Shown piece by piece: positions 11,522 through 22,751 of a DNA stretch of 64,000 bases (positions within the stretch are counted from its first letter, which is position 1; the number at the start of each line of letters is the position of its first letter). Origin of the DNA: Papaver somniferum (Eukaryota > Streptophyta > Magnoliopsida > Ranunculales > Papaveraceae). The DNA lies in NCBI RefSeq assembly GCF_003573695.1, contig NC_039358.1, forward strand, positions 193,912,418-193,976,417, written 5' to 3'. Below the pieces are notes generated by a model, which saw only the letters and a program-made list of their open reading frames with translations, made no database searches and had not been told where the DNA came from. Made by a program: the position numbers and the translations under genes.

Positions 11522-13754
11522 ATGAAACTTTATAGTGACGTTGAAGACTCTAGTAATAATGAAAAAGTGGGTGCATCAGATAATCTTGATTTCGATCCTA
11601 CCGATTTGGATTATCTGTTGAATGAAGAAGAGCATGTCAACCAAAGAATGCTTGAGGATATCATTCAAGCACAAGGACAATATCGCCGGGAAGAAGAAGG
11701 TGATAATACTTTCAATGGGCAGGTATGAGTTGTAACGATCTACAAACATGTATTTGCATGTCAAGATCGCCCAAAAAGAGTAAAATTTTCAAAAAATTTA
11801 CCCAGAATCGGTTTATTCGATAGCACCACTTAAACCGATTCTGGGTAAAATCCCCAAATTTAGAACAATAATTGATCGTTGTTCATCACCATATAATCCG
11901 ATTGTAGTAAAGTTTTGGCGCGGTAGGTACGTGACGAAAATCGGTTTTTGTTGGTGATGTATATATGTCGATTACTTCACTTGGATGTTCACGTAAAATA
12001 CACGAAGTTCACAATCGGTTCGTTTACGTATATATGTAATCCGATTGTGAAGACGAAATGTCTCAGTAAAATGAGGACATAAATCGGATTACATGTTACG
12101 CAACGTGAACCGATTGTGAACTTTGAAATTTTTCCCCTGAAATCATCAAGTCCTTAATCGGACTTTATAATACATATAATCTGATTCTTCGCAATCGGTT
12201 GTCTCGACTGTGACACATTAACCTATTCTAAATCCTTAACTTGTCGATATATGTTGTAGATTGTTGCGGCGTTCGACGAATATCAGCCCAAACCCGTATC
12301 TATGTTGGGTCATGATATCTATGCCCACTATTTCAACGATTTGGAATGAGAAGAAAGGAACGATGCAAAACAATGGTTTGTAGGCAAGGGCCTAGAGATC
12401 AAATGCGCATTAGTTTTAGGTTGTCTTTCAAGTCGTGATCGTTTGGAACTTGTTTATGAGAGAGGTGGAATCAAGAAAGTCACTGGGAAAAGGACCGACC
12501 GTACGTGAAGAAGACGACAAGGGAATACATTACTGAATCAAAGAAATTTGGTTGCACGTTTAAGATTATAGTCAATAGACCCAATGGTAAGGTATACAAG
12601 CTCTATAATGTGATGAATGGTTATCATAATCATGATGATCCGGATTCTCTTATTGGACACGTTGTCGTTTGTAGGTTGAAACCACATCAATTGGAAACGG
12701 TAAGGTCGATGAAAGCGTGTAAACCAAGTGACATCCTTAGGAAGATTAAGGAGGATGATAAGAATAACTTGTCCACTTTGAGGCAGATTTACTCGGCAAG
12801 AGCAACCTTTAGGAAGAGGGAATGGGATGGTAGAGCGATTATGGAACAATCTCAGTGGTTAGCGATCAACACGGATACACAATGAGGAAGCAGGTATTGG
12901 AAGGAAAAGTGACTCATATTTTGCCGGTGCATCTGGAGATGATCAAGTTGGCCCAATACTTCTATCAAGTTTTGTTAATAGATTGTACGTACAAGACCAA
13001 CAAGTACAACATACCATTGTTAAACATTGCTTGCCACACTTCCGACAAGCAAACTTTCACGGTGGAATGGGGGTTTATGGATCGGGAGAATGATGTGAGT
13101 TTTACTTGGATGATAGAGACCTTGAAGGAGATATACTGTGGTGGTCAAACTCCGAGGATCATAGTAACGGATAAGGACCAAACAATAATAAATGCCATAG
13201 GGGTAGCTTTCTCGAACGCTAAGCATTTTCTTTGCACATGGCACATATAATGAAATATTAGAAGTAATTGTCGGGGTCATATCCAAAAGCCAAATCCACA
13301 AAAAGGTACCGCTCGTGAAAATGCCGAAAAACTCAGGAACAACGAGAGGAGGAGAAGAAGAAAAGAGAAATAGAGTATGAAGCGAATGGGTTACTATGTA
13401 AGGCTTTTCAACATCATTGGGATATAATGATACACTCAATGTCCGTGGCTGAGTTCGAATCGTATTTGGAGAGTTTTATTGGTCTATGGAAGAAGGATTG
13501 CAAGAAATGTATGGTTTATTGCTTGAAGGGATTGTTGGATCCGTACAAAGAAAAATTTGTCTATGCTTACACCTACCAACATATGCATTACCAGAATGAG
13601 GCGATAATTATCGCGGAAGGATCTCATGGACGTTTAAAGAGCTGGCTCCGAAGGAGCCAAAACAGTGTGGTTATGGTACAACAAGCCATCCATGGATACA
13701 CCAAGGCTGATATCGTCAAGATAACGACGTAAATGGAAGAGAGTAGGATGAAAA
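11522..13754 (+). pseudogene. MULE-2 transposase, N-terminal and catalytic part (split by CACTA)
   Basis: Exon 1 is 11522-11722 (acidic, MKLYSDVEDSSNNEK) with a clean donor (GGCAG then GTATGAG). The intron is rich in AATCGG/CCGATT words. Exon 2 starts at 12260 after TTGTAG. A FAR1-like region follows (KKFGCTFKIIVNRPNGK), then the MULE transposase domain with LLIDCTYKTNKYNIPLLN and IVTDKDQTIINAI (two catalytic Asp positions) and FLCTWHI. A TGA after FNDLE in exon 2, at least three frameshifts (near 12505, 12860 and 13260-13430) and a TAA at 13730 show decay. The frame is cut at 13754 by the CACTA element, and the SWIM-finger end lies at 60804-61145. Confidence 0.85.
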
Positions 13755-14100
13755 CACTACACCATTTTGTCCGATTAGAAACAGCTTTTACATGTTACAA
13801 AACAGGGTTATAACAGACAGGTTCTGTTTCAAAAGGAGGTGTGACAAATATTTGTAATGGCCCTGTAGCCGTTACGAATTTTGGGTTGTAACAGACCGCG
13901 ACTATTACCACGTGTCATTTTGAAATAGGTTGGCCCTATTACGATTTTTTTGTAACAGGGGTGTCGTAACAGACCTCAGCTGTTACTACGTGTCATTTTG
14001 AAACAACTTATAACTATTACTACAGGACAGGTTGAAACAACTTGGAGCAGTTATGAATTTTTTAGTAACATCAAATTTTTTTACTACATGTCAAATACTC
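13755..14100. repeat. Left terminal and subterminal repeats of the CACTA element
   Basis: After the 14-bp perfect TIR comes a GATTAGAAAC block that also pairs with the other end. About 300 bp then hold many copies of TGTTAC, GTAACAG and TTACGAATTTT in both directions, plus a repeated phrase (ACGTGTCATTTTGAAA at about 13911 and 13996). Dense short subterminal repeats are where CACTA transposases bind. Confidence 0.85.
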
Positions 14101-15699
14101 CCTCTTTGACATGGTCAATATTAACCATGGTCAGTACACATTCAGCCGGAATACGCCGGAATTCAAAATAACCTGCAAATCTTTCATTCCATCCATCCCA
14201 TAAATTCAATCACACATTCAACAATAACTTCCTTTATTAACAATAACTTTTGTTCTTTCTACGTTCGAATTGGTTCAGAACTTAAAAGACAATCCCTAAG
14301 TTTTATTTTATTCCATAATTCCTAGGTTTTCTTCCTAGGGTATATGAGATAAGAATCAACCAATAGAAACATGACTCACACAATCAGTATTTGCCTTCAC
14401 ATTTGAAGCATAATTGGTGAAGCTGATGTAATCTAATCCCCCAACAACTATGCAGTAACTTCAATGCCCATTGCTCTTGCACGAGACATCTCTTCCAAGA
14501 ACGAATATTATCAAACTATCATCACATTCCATCCATCCCACAGATCCTTCATTAAACCTTCAAGTCACGACGAGAAGTATAAATAATCAATGAAACATGT
14601 TCAGAAACAACATGCCATGTCAAATAGTTGATTATTTTGAGTAAGAAATTCAAAAAAAAAAAAAATTCTACTAAGGCCAGCAAAAACCCTAATCCTAAGA
14701 CCAGAGTCTAACTGTTGTTCCCTGATGTTCAGTATCATGAATTGTAAAGTTCAAACTTGCAGGAAACATATATTGAATACGCCATACAATAAAATGTATT
14801 GATTACCTAAAAAAAAATGTAACTAAAATTCTCTTGTCCACAGCCATACAATATGACATTAGTTTGCTAAGGATTTCCTTGAAAATGTATAAAATTGCAC
14901 TCAACATGGAAATGGCACAATACATGTATGATGTCGCATAAGAATTTCATAGTTTACTGGGATAGCAGTTACAAGACAAGGTGAATCTTGTTGCTAAGAA
15001 AAAATCAAGTTACCTCTGAGGCGAGGGGCGCTCTTGAAATGTGTAAGAACGATGTTAGCATGTCAGTCAAGCTCATAGCACCACGAAGACCACCCCAAAG
15101 TAAAGCAAGCTTCCCCACCAGTCTTAACATTGCTACCAGCCTGTATATAGAAATGAAGTGATTTTAGGTATATACAAAATGAGAAAAAAAAGTAGGGAGT
15201 TGTCGGAAATACAAGTATCCCGACCTATCCTAATCCACATATTACATGGTTCAGATTGATACAACAACAACAACAACAACACAATGGTCCTAAGGATATC
15301 AATAAAGTACCTTAGTTGCACCTTCCACCTCCAATTACACTGCAGTTCCCACTAGCGTAATACCTCACAAGTACAAACTCAAGGTAAAAATCCATAACTT
15401 AAACTTAATAATAATAACAGTATAACCAAGTGAATTGCTTACCATGGATTGACGTTTTCCCGGCTGGCTACTACTGCTTCAACTCACTTTTTATGAAGTC
15501 ACATGCATTCACATATAACATAAAAAAAACACCAATGTATATACACAAACAAATGATGAACTGAAAATAAAAATCTATTCAAAAGTCGGTTCGTGTTTAT
15601 ATTACACCAAAAAAAAGCTACATTAAACCAAAAAAGGTTGATTCGCGTAATGAACAACTGCACAAAAGTGTGTGAACTGCACAAAAAGAACAAAAAAGA
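14101..15699. other. CACTA 3' internal region
   Basis: Mostly AT-rich noncoding DNA on the downstream side of the TNPA-like gene. It contains an (ACA)n run near 15258-15280 and one exon-like minus-strand segment at 15015-15140, listed separately. I see no other gene. Confidence 0.5.
15015..15140 (-). other. Possible captured exon resembling a Na+/H+ antiporter
   Basis: On minus, 126 bp lie between ATACAG and a GTAACT donor and stay open through all 42 codons in one frame. The frame contains LALLWGGLRGAMSLT, which resembles the conserved W-x-G-L-R-G-A segment of CPA1 sodium/proton antiporters (NhaP/SOS1-like). The rest (DMLTSFLHISRAPLASE) is not diagnostic. It may be a host exon captured by the CACTA element or a late exon of the element's own gene. 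The match is short. Confidence 0.25.
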
Positions 15700-16259
15700 C
15701 CATATAAGTTAGGAAAACAGTTATTCGAAGCAAGATGACTGAGATATCCATAAACTTTAAGCCATATCTTTGGATGATCAATCGCTAGATTTGATGGACC
15801 TCTTTGGATGAAGCGTGACTCCTCCAATTCCAACTTCTCTGAAGGTACACACATACTTGTTAGCCTTCACAGTTACTTCATATGGCATGAGAATATCATA
15901 TGGTAATACTTGTTAGGAAAGATTTTCAGGTACGACTTCTTCATAAAACATACGTCCTGAAGCACCAGTACAAAGCTTACCAACTGCAATTACTTCATCC
16001 TCTATGTTCAACAATGAATATTTTGGCATTTCACGAACTGCTGATGAAGCTGGTGATACCATACTGCCAACAGGTGAACTTGTCGCAGCATGTGAACCTG
16101 ATTGAGGTGAACTATTTTTCCCTTGATGACAGTTGACGGCTAATTCTCTTGAGGTGCTTGCTATGTTTGAGGCAACTGATGCTGGCATTGAAGATTGCAT
16201 ATCCTTCATTATGTTGCACAATGACCCAATCCCTGTGATAAGAACCCCCACCTTGTCTC
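15700..16259 (-). pseudogene. TNPA-like CACTA protein, C-terminal part
   Basis: This continues the frame cut by element E. It includes VLITGIGSLCNIMKDM, a Ser/Pro-rich linker and YSLLNIEDEVIAVGKL, which match the C-terminal pattern of plant Ptta/En-Spm type proteins (Pfam Transposase_24 family). A TAA interrupts the frame just after VVPENLS near 15913. The same frame then carries on with PYDILMPYEVTVKANKYV and SEKLELEESRFIQRGPSN, so the stop is a mutation and not the natural end. The true end is uncertain, near 15700. Confidence 0.7.
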
Positions 16260-16589
16260 TGTCACAGTGTGACATGCATCTCGGTGGCTGCCCTCAGTAA
16301 TTAGCTAGGCGCCTTTAGTTATTTCAATTGCTAGTTATTGGTGTAGTTGTGTCCGTTAGATAATTGACACTCGTTGCTCATCCATTGTGTAACGAGTAGG
16401 GTCAATGATTGGTATTTATGTTGTAAGAGAACCCTAAATCGGATTATCTGAAAATTAATGAAAACAAAACCCATTTGGCTGCGCACATTTGCACAGATTC
16501 AGGTCTGGATCTTCAATTCAGAAGGTGATTTCACCATTTATCCATTTCCTTATTTGATTTGCTAGATTATCTGTTGTTCATTCACAACA
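16260..16589 (+). repeat. 5' LTR of element E
   Basis: 330 bp, TG...CA ends, the same length as the 3' LTR. It holds TAGATAATTGACAC and a GTATTTATGTTGTAAG stretch that could serve as a core promoter. Confidence 0.92.
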
Positions 16590-16591
16590 AT

Positions 16592-16604
16592 TGGTATTCA
16601 TAGC
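16592..16604 (+). promoter_or_regulatory. Primer binding site of element E
   Basis: TGGTATTCATAGC begins three bases after the LTR. It resembles the complement of the initiator-Met tRNA 3' end (TGGTATCAGAGC) with one extra T and one change. Confidence 0.7.
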
Positions 16605-16632
16605 AGTTCGAATCCTCCAAAAAAAAATTCCA

Positions 16633-18444
16633 ATGACTCTTAAAGTTGTTGAAGAAGAGGTATCTCAATTAAAAGCTTATCAATCTCAGATTCAAGCAGA
16701 TTTCAATACCCTATCCGTTGAACTCACTACTAAGTTTGATTCTCTAGCAACAAATCTTAACAGTACATTACAGGAGACCACTCGAAATCTAGTGAGATTA
16801 TTCAGTCGACTTAACAATAATCAACATCAACACCATACTGAAGATGCTTCTGGATCTCATGGTCATGATATAGAGGAACAAAGTTTTCCTCATCATCGTC
16901 AATACATCCCTCCCAATCGCTTTCCAAAGATCGATTTTCCAAGATTTGATGGTGCAAATCCTCGTGGATGGATACAAAAAGCTGATAGATACTTTCTATT
17001 ACATGACATTGAAAAACACAAAAAGGTGGATATAGCTGCAATCTACCTTGAGGGTAAGGCTGAAAAGTGGTTTTTAAACTTTCTAGTTAATGGGCATAGA
17101 ATTACTTGGATTGATTTAGATAAGAGCATATGTGCTAGATCTGAAAACCCTGTGGATGAAAATTTTGTGGGAAGTTTTAATAAACTAGTGCAAACCACCA
17201 CAGTGGATGAATATTATGAAGAATTTGAATCTCTGAAAGCTTTGATGCTTGATATGAACCCATCTCTCACTGAAACATATTTAGTTACGAGCTTTCTTAG
17301 TGGCCTCAAAGATGAAATAGGAAAGTCTGTCTCAATGTTTCATCCACAAACTTTGGCTGATGCTTTCAATTTAGCTAGATTACAAGAGCAAAAACTACAA
17401 TTAACCAGTCCAGTTTCTAAGTCATTCACTAAATCCTTCTCCCCAAATTTTTCCTCCACCAGGCACTATTCTACTACACCAGTGTCACCTAAACCAAATC
17501 TTACTTCACCTAAGTCTCTCCCAACAACCCCAAAGTCATTATTCCAACCTCCACTGAAGGTCAATCCCCAAAACCTAATTGTCAAAAGACTCTCTCAGGA
17601 GGACATGGACAAGAGAAGATCTCAAGGGTTGTGTTACAATTGTGACACTGTTTACACACCAGGCCATCTCTGTAAAGGGAGACAAAAAGTCTACATGCTG
17701 CATATGGATACTGCTGCACCTCAGGACACAGATGAGGAGGAAGAAGTATTTGAAGAAGCACAAGAATCTCCAGTGCAATCTGATGTTGAGATTTCTCTGC
17801 ATGCACTAACAGGCATTGCAACTGGAGAAACAATTAGAATTCCTGGTCTAATATATAATAAAAAAGTTTCTATACTCATTGATACTGGTAGCACTACAAG
17901 CTTTATTGATTCTTCTTTGGCCAATTCATTGAACTGCTACATTGAGCCAACCAAACCAATGATGGTCACTGTGGCCAATGGGGACAGAACAGTCAGCACA
18001 GGCATTTGTTCTAACTTACAATGGAGTATGCAAGGGCATCAATTAGAGGAGCATTTGAGAACTTTACCACTAGGAGGCTGTGACATTGTCCTTGGTGCAG
18101 ACTGGCTCAAGACTTTGGGTAATGTAACATTTAACTTTACAAAACTCTGTGTTTCTTTCAAGCTCCACAATCAGCTAACTACTTTACAAGGTATTACTCC
18201 AGCAAACTCCTTACTTCAAATGAGCAGTGAAACTTTCACAAAATTCATTTCTACTACTTCTCATGGATTGGTGGGTACCTTGTTTTTCATTTCTTCTTCT
18301 CCTACACCACCAACCCCTGATATCCTACTTCCCTTACTAAATGAATTTCAAGATAACTTTAAAGAACCTACTGAGTTACCTCCCAAGAGGAATTTAGACC
18401 ATACAATTCCTCTTCATCCAAATTCAAAACCTATTAATCTCTGA
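16633..18444 (+). pseudogene. Gag and protease part of element E
   Basis: The frame starts at ATG 16633, the first ATG after the primer site. The N-terminus is coiled (VEEEVSQLKAYQSQIQ). A retrotransposon gag domain covers roughly residues 100-250 (FDGANPRGWIQKADRYFLL, EGKAEKWF). A zinc-knuckle-like CYNCDTVYTPGHLCKG sits near residue 347, and the protease active site LIDTGSTTSFID lies near 416. A TGA at 18442 ends the frame after PINL, at a point where the family normally has an Arg (R-x-Y-P). This is probably a CGA to TGA change inside what was one gag-pol frame. Confidence 0.88.
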
Positions 18445-19827
18445 GCTTACACATGTCCCTATATTCAAAAATATGCAGTAGAACAAATAATCAGAGATAT
18501 GCTACATTCTGGTATTATTCAACCAAGTCACAACCCATTTGCATATCCAATCCTTTTGGTAAAAAAGAAAGATAACACCTGGAGATTTTGTGTAGACTAT
18601 AGAAAACTCAATAGCATTACCATTAAGGATAAATTCCCAATTCCTATTGTGGATGAATTATCGGATGAACTATGTGGTTATGCTGTTTTCTCCAAGATAG
18701 ATCTCAGGGCTGGCTATCATCAAATCAGAATTCATGAGCTAGACATTTTCAAAACAGCTTTCAGAACTCATCAAGGTCACTATGAGTTTAAAGTTATGCC
18801 ATTTGGCCTTACAAATGAACCTGCAACATTCCAGTCTTTGATGAATGAAATTTTCAAGCCATTCTTGAGAAAATTTGTCTTAGTTTTCTTTGATGATATA
18901 CTGATATACAACCATAACATGGAAGAGCACTTAGAACATCTCAAGATTCTCTTCTCCTTAATTAGACAACATCAGTTATTTGCTAAGCTGTCTAAATGCA
19001 GTTTTGGACAGTCCTCACTTGATTATTTGGGTCACATCATCACAGCTGAAGGAGTAAGTGTTGACCCTTCCAAGATTGAGTGCATGAAAAACTGGCCACT
19101 TCCAAAGACTATTAAAGATCTTAGAGGGTTTCTTGGCCTCACAGGTTATTACAGGAAGTTTTTTCAAGGATACAGATACATCAGCAAGCCTCTCACAAAT
19201 CTGCTCAAAAAAAAATGCATTCCATTGGAACCAGGCAGCTACTACTGCATTTGAGAACCTTAAGACTGCCATGAGCAACACTCCTGTATTAGCACTTCCT
19301 GATTTCACTAAACCATTTGTGGTTGAGAGTGATGCAAGTGATTCTTGCATTGGTGCAGTTTTTTACAAGAAGGGAGACCAATTGCTTACTACAGAAAACC
19401 TTTAGGTCCAAGAGCTTCAGCTTTGTCCACTTATGAAAAGGAATTTCTTGTTGTGGTCATGGCTATTCAGAGATGGAGGCAATATCTACAAGAGAATAAA
19501 TTTACCATTAAGACAGATCACCAAAGCTTAAAATACTTCTTGGAGCAGAAATTGACAACTTCATTCCAGCAGAAATGGTTGATCAAACTCCTTGGCTTTG
19601 ACTATGACGTTCAGTATAAAAAGGGAGCAGACAGTATTATTGCAGATGCTCTCTCCACAAGACCATTGGATACTGCTTCTTGTCATTCATTGTCATTATC
19701 TACACCACATTGGGTTGCTGAAGTTACAAGTAGCTATGCAAATGACTCTCAAGATCAACATCTTATTATGCACTTCTACTCAACCCTCTTAGTGTCCCAA
19801 ACTTTACTTAAAAGGAGGATGTTTTAA
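18445..19827 (+). pseudogene. Reverse transcriptase and RNase H of element E
   Basis: The frame resumes with the RT N-terminus ([20 protein letters not shown]), then [32 protein letters not shown] and the catalytic FFDDILIY. A run of nine A near 19207-19216 shifts the frame by one base. The next frame carries [15 protein letters not shown] and DASDSCIGAVFYKKG. A second shift lies near 19380. The third frame carries GPRASALSTYEKEFL and the RNase H region (TDHQSLKYFLEQ), and ends at ADALS-T-RP and a tail. The fold is complete, but no single protein can be made. Confidence 0.88.
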
Positions 19828-21163
19828 GGTATAAACACAAAATTTACATTGGTATTGAAGGCAATGTGAGACAAACACTAGTAGCTTCTCTACATGCTTC
19901 ATCCATTGGAGGGCATTCTGGCATTCAAGCAACTTCTGTGAGAGCAAGGAGCCACTTTTATTGGAAAGGAATGCACAAAGACATAGTGTTTTTTGTCTCT
20001 CATTGTGACATCTTGCAGAGATACAAAAGTGATTCCACCAATGCAGCAAGACTGCTTCAACCTCTTCCTATCCCTGATCATCCATGACAACATACGACAA
20101 TGGATTTCATTGAAGGCCTGCCTGTCAGCAACAAGAAGAGTGTGATCCTTGTCATTGTTGACAAACTTACCAAGTATGCACATTTTTTGGCTCTTCAGCA
20201 TCCATACACAACAGCCTCAGTTGCTCAGGCATTTTTATCTCAAGTATTCAAATTACATGGATTACCATCATCAATTGTGTCAGATAGGGACAAGGTCTTC
20301 ACCAGCAATTTTTGGCAGGATCTGCTTAAATCTTTGGGTACAAGTCTTAATCTAAGCACAACATATCACCCTCAGACAGATGGCCAAACTGAAAGGGTGA
20401 ATGGCTGCTTAGAAACTTATTTGAGATGTTTAACTGGACATAAACCTGGAAAATGGAGCCAATGGTTAGCTTTGGCAGAGTGGTGGTACAATTCAAGCTT
20501 TCATACCAGTCTCAAGATGTCCCCATTTCAAGCACTTTATGGGTATGTTCCCCCTCACTTAGCTTTCCCTACCACTGCCACAACTTCAGTAGATGCTGTT
20601 GAAACCTATTTGAAAGAAAGAGACTCTATACTTGATCTTCTCAAGGAATCCCTTCACTTAGCTCAAGAGAGAATGAAGCTCTATGCCGACAAGTCACGCA
20701 AAGATAGAATCTTTGAAGTGGGAGATTTGGTATTATCTTAAACTACAACCATACAGACAAGCATCTGTGTCTCTCAGGATGAACTCCAAGATCTCGGCTA
20801 AATTATATGGTCCATTCCCAATTATTCAGAAAGTTGGTAATGTGGCTTACAAGTTGCAGTTGCCTTCTCATGCACGCATTCATCCAGTTTTTCATGTCTC
20901 TCAGCTGAAGAAACACATTGGCCTCAAACACACTCCATCTCCAGATTTACCATTGGTTGATCATGAAGGCCAAATCCTGATGCTGCCTGAGAAGATACTT
21001 CAAACCAGAACCATTCATCAAGGTCGCCGTCTGGTCAAACAAATACTGCTCCAATGGACAAATTCGTCACCTGAGAACGCTACATGGGAGGGCCTATCCC
21101 ACATCAAAGCTCATTTCCCGAAATTTATCCTTGAGGACAAGGATAATGTTCCGGGGGAGGCAA
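19828..21163 (+). pseudogene. Integrase and chromodomain-like C-terminus of element E
   Basis: The zinc-binding region (HASSIGGHSGIQATSVRARS, CDILQRYK) has lost the last Cys of the usual HHCC set (CDxCQ). A TGA at 20086-20088 sits where PWxHITMDFI normally has Trp. The core domain then reads MDFIEGLPVS, DKLTKYAHFLAL, SDRDKVFTSNFW and HPQTDGQTERVN. A frameshift near 20740 precedes the C-terminus (RIHPVFHVSQLKKHIG). A chromodomain-like end follows (ILLQWTNSSPENATWE, HFPKFILEDK), which suggests the chromovirus branch. Confidence 0.85.
21153..21160 (+). promoter_or_regulatory. Polypurine tract of element E
   Basis: GGGGGAGG lies three bases upstream of the 3' LTR start and would prime plus-strand DNA synthesis. 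Confidence 0.75.
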
Positions 21164-21493
21164 TGTCACAGTGTGACATGCATCTCGGTGTCTGCCCTCA
21201 GTAATTAGCTAGGCGCCTTTAGTTATTTCAGTTGCTAGTTATTGGTGTAGTTGCGTCCGTTAGATAATTGACACGCGTTGCTCATCCATTATGTAATGAG
21301 TAGGGTCAATGATTGGTATTTATGCTGTAAGAGAACCCTAAATCGGATTATCTGAAAATTAATGGAAACAAAACCCATTTGGCTGCACACATTTACACAG
21401 ATTTAGGTCTGGATCTTCGATTCAGAGGGTGATTTCACCATTTATCCATTTCCTTATTTGATTTGCTAGATTATTTGTTGTTCATTCACAACA
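21164..21493 (+). repeat. 3' LTR of element E
   Basis: 330 bp, about 96 percent like the 5' LTR by eye, followed by the duplicated GTCTC. Confidence 0.92.
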
Positions 21494-21498
21494 GTCTC

Positions 21499-22599
21499 CT
21501 AACTCTTCCACCATCTGATGAACACCACCCTCCTTCGCTTTCAGTTCATATACCTTGGCACGTGCAGGAGTAGAAAGCATGATTTGCGTACGAGATATAG
21601 GACAAACAGAACGAACCCTTTCCAAAAGCTGCAGACATTGCACAAAGATCTTCAACTGGAAGACTCGCAGCCTGTTTTTCCTTGATTTCTTCTTGGGTCT
21701 TCTTAAGTCGATCCTATAGTGTTGAGCATAACATTTCAGTAAATTATAACTCTATTAACTAACAAGTAATCTAGCAATTTTGGTTGATATGCAGTATAGT
21801 ACGCAAGCTAGCAAATTTTTCCTTGACAGATTCAATAACCGAAAAGATTGTATGACTCACAGCCTATGTCTTGGCGCTAGGTAAAATAGCCCCGAACTCT
21901 TGTGTATGAGCTTTAAGCCACACACCCTCAGTAGTGATCTCTACGCCAGGATTCACCGCCTCCTAAATTTACAAATACAAAGAGGATTAGTCATTGTGCA
22001 TATATAAGAGTTTTGAAGTAAGCTGCATTGTTGAAATTATACATACCAGTTCAGATTTCACTAAACATTGAGGCTTGCGACCAGAACAGTGAGCGTAGTC
22101 GTTATTCTCTCTTTTCTTCTTGTTGTCAATTCTACTTTTCGCTGCCTTTTCCTCACTTTCCCTTTTACGAAACACCTTCCAGTCCTCTAACTTTACAGTT
22201 GGTGGCATATTTTCATTCTTATCTTCCATAGCAGTACTCTTATCATAGTACATTTATGCGTAACTCAGTCTTGAATTTCCTCCATGGACCAGCCGCTAAA
22301 TTCATAACAGTTTCCTTGGATGTCTCCGGTAGACTATATTCTTCCTGGAAAGCCACAACCAATTAATGGATTACTGGTTTCAGAACACACCTAAAAGAAG
22401 TAACTAAGGAGGGACAAGAGTTTTGTACCTTGAGGGTATTCCATACATCATCCTTATACTTTTGAGGCACAATGTTCCAGCTTTCGTATGAAACAGACAC
22501 ATGTGTACGAACCAAGGTGCCCCTCTGGTGACCAAGTTGTGTGCAGTTCTTGGAAATTGGTTGTCCATACTCATTGAACTCAACTGGTTCTGCCATGAC
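21499..22599 (-). pseudogene. TNPA-like CACTA protein, N-terminal part
   Basis: An exon at 22599-22429 (acceptor TTTACAG, donor AAG then GTACAA) reads MAEPVEFNEYGQP, LGHQRGTLVRTHVSVS and SWNIVPQKYKDDVWNTLK. The next exon (about 22350-22047) reads AAGPWRKFKTELR and, after a 1-nt shift, WKVFRKRESEEKAAKSRID and NNDYAHCSGRKP. These match the Transposase_24 (Ptta/En-Spm) pattern. A third exon (about 21962) reads TTEGVWLKAHTQEFG and has an in-frame TAG. The last piece runs up to ELGD, where element E is inserted; the frame resumes as KVGVL on the far side. The protein would bind subterminal repeats together with TNP2. Confidence 0.75.
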
Positions 22600-22751
22600 C
22601 TGTAAAATACCAAACATCAGAATAAGAAATGTTGCACAAGAGAAAACAGAACACAATTACCTGAAACCTCAAAAATAAACAATTTGAAGAAAAAACATTT
22701 CATTGATGGATAACAAACATAACACATCACAATGGTAAAATCCCCTTCAGT

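Larger units (their letters stand above)
16260..21493 (+). mobile_element. Ty3/gypsy LTR retrotransposon (element E), 5.23 kb
   Basis: The LTRs are 16260-16589 and 21164-21493 (330 bp each, TGTCACAG...CACAACA), with about 14 differences counted by eye. The flanks are GTCTC at 16255-16259 and 21494-21498. The primer site resembles initiator-Met tRNA, a G-rich polypurine tract precedes the 3' LTR, and the order gag, protease, RT, RNase H, integrase is Ty3/gypsy. The C-terminus resembles a chromovirus. The insertion lies inside the TNPA-like gene of the CACTA element. Several stops and frameshifts make it inactive. Confidence 0.93.

Noticed and set aside
13790..14060. Independent satellite or attachment sites
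   Set aside because: The TGTTAC/GTAACAG words recur at the other CACTA end, so they are the element's subterminal repeats.
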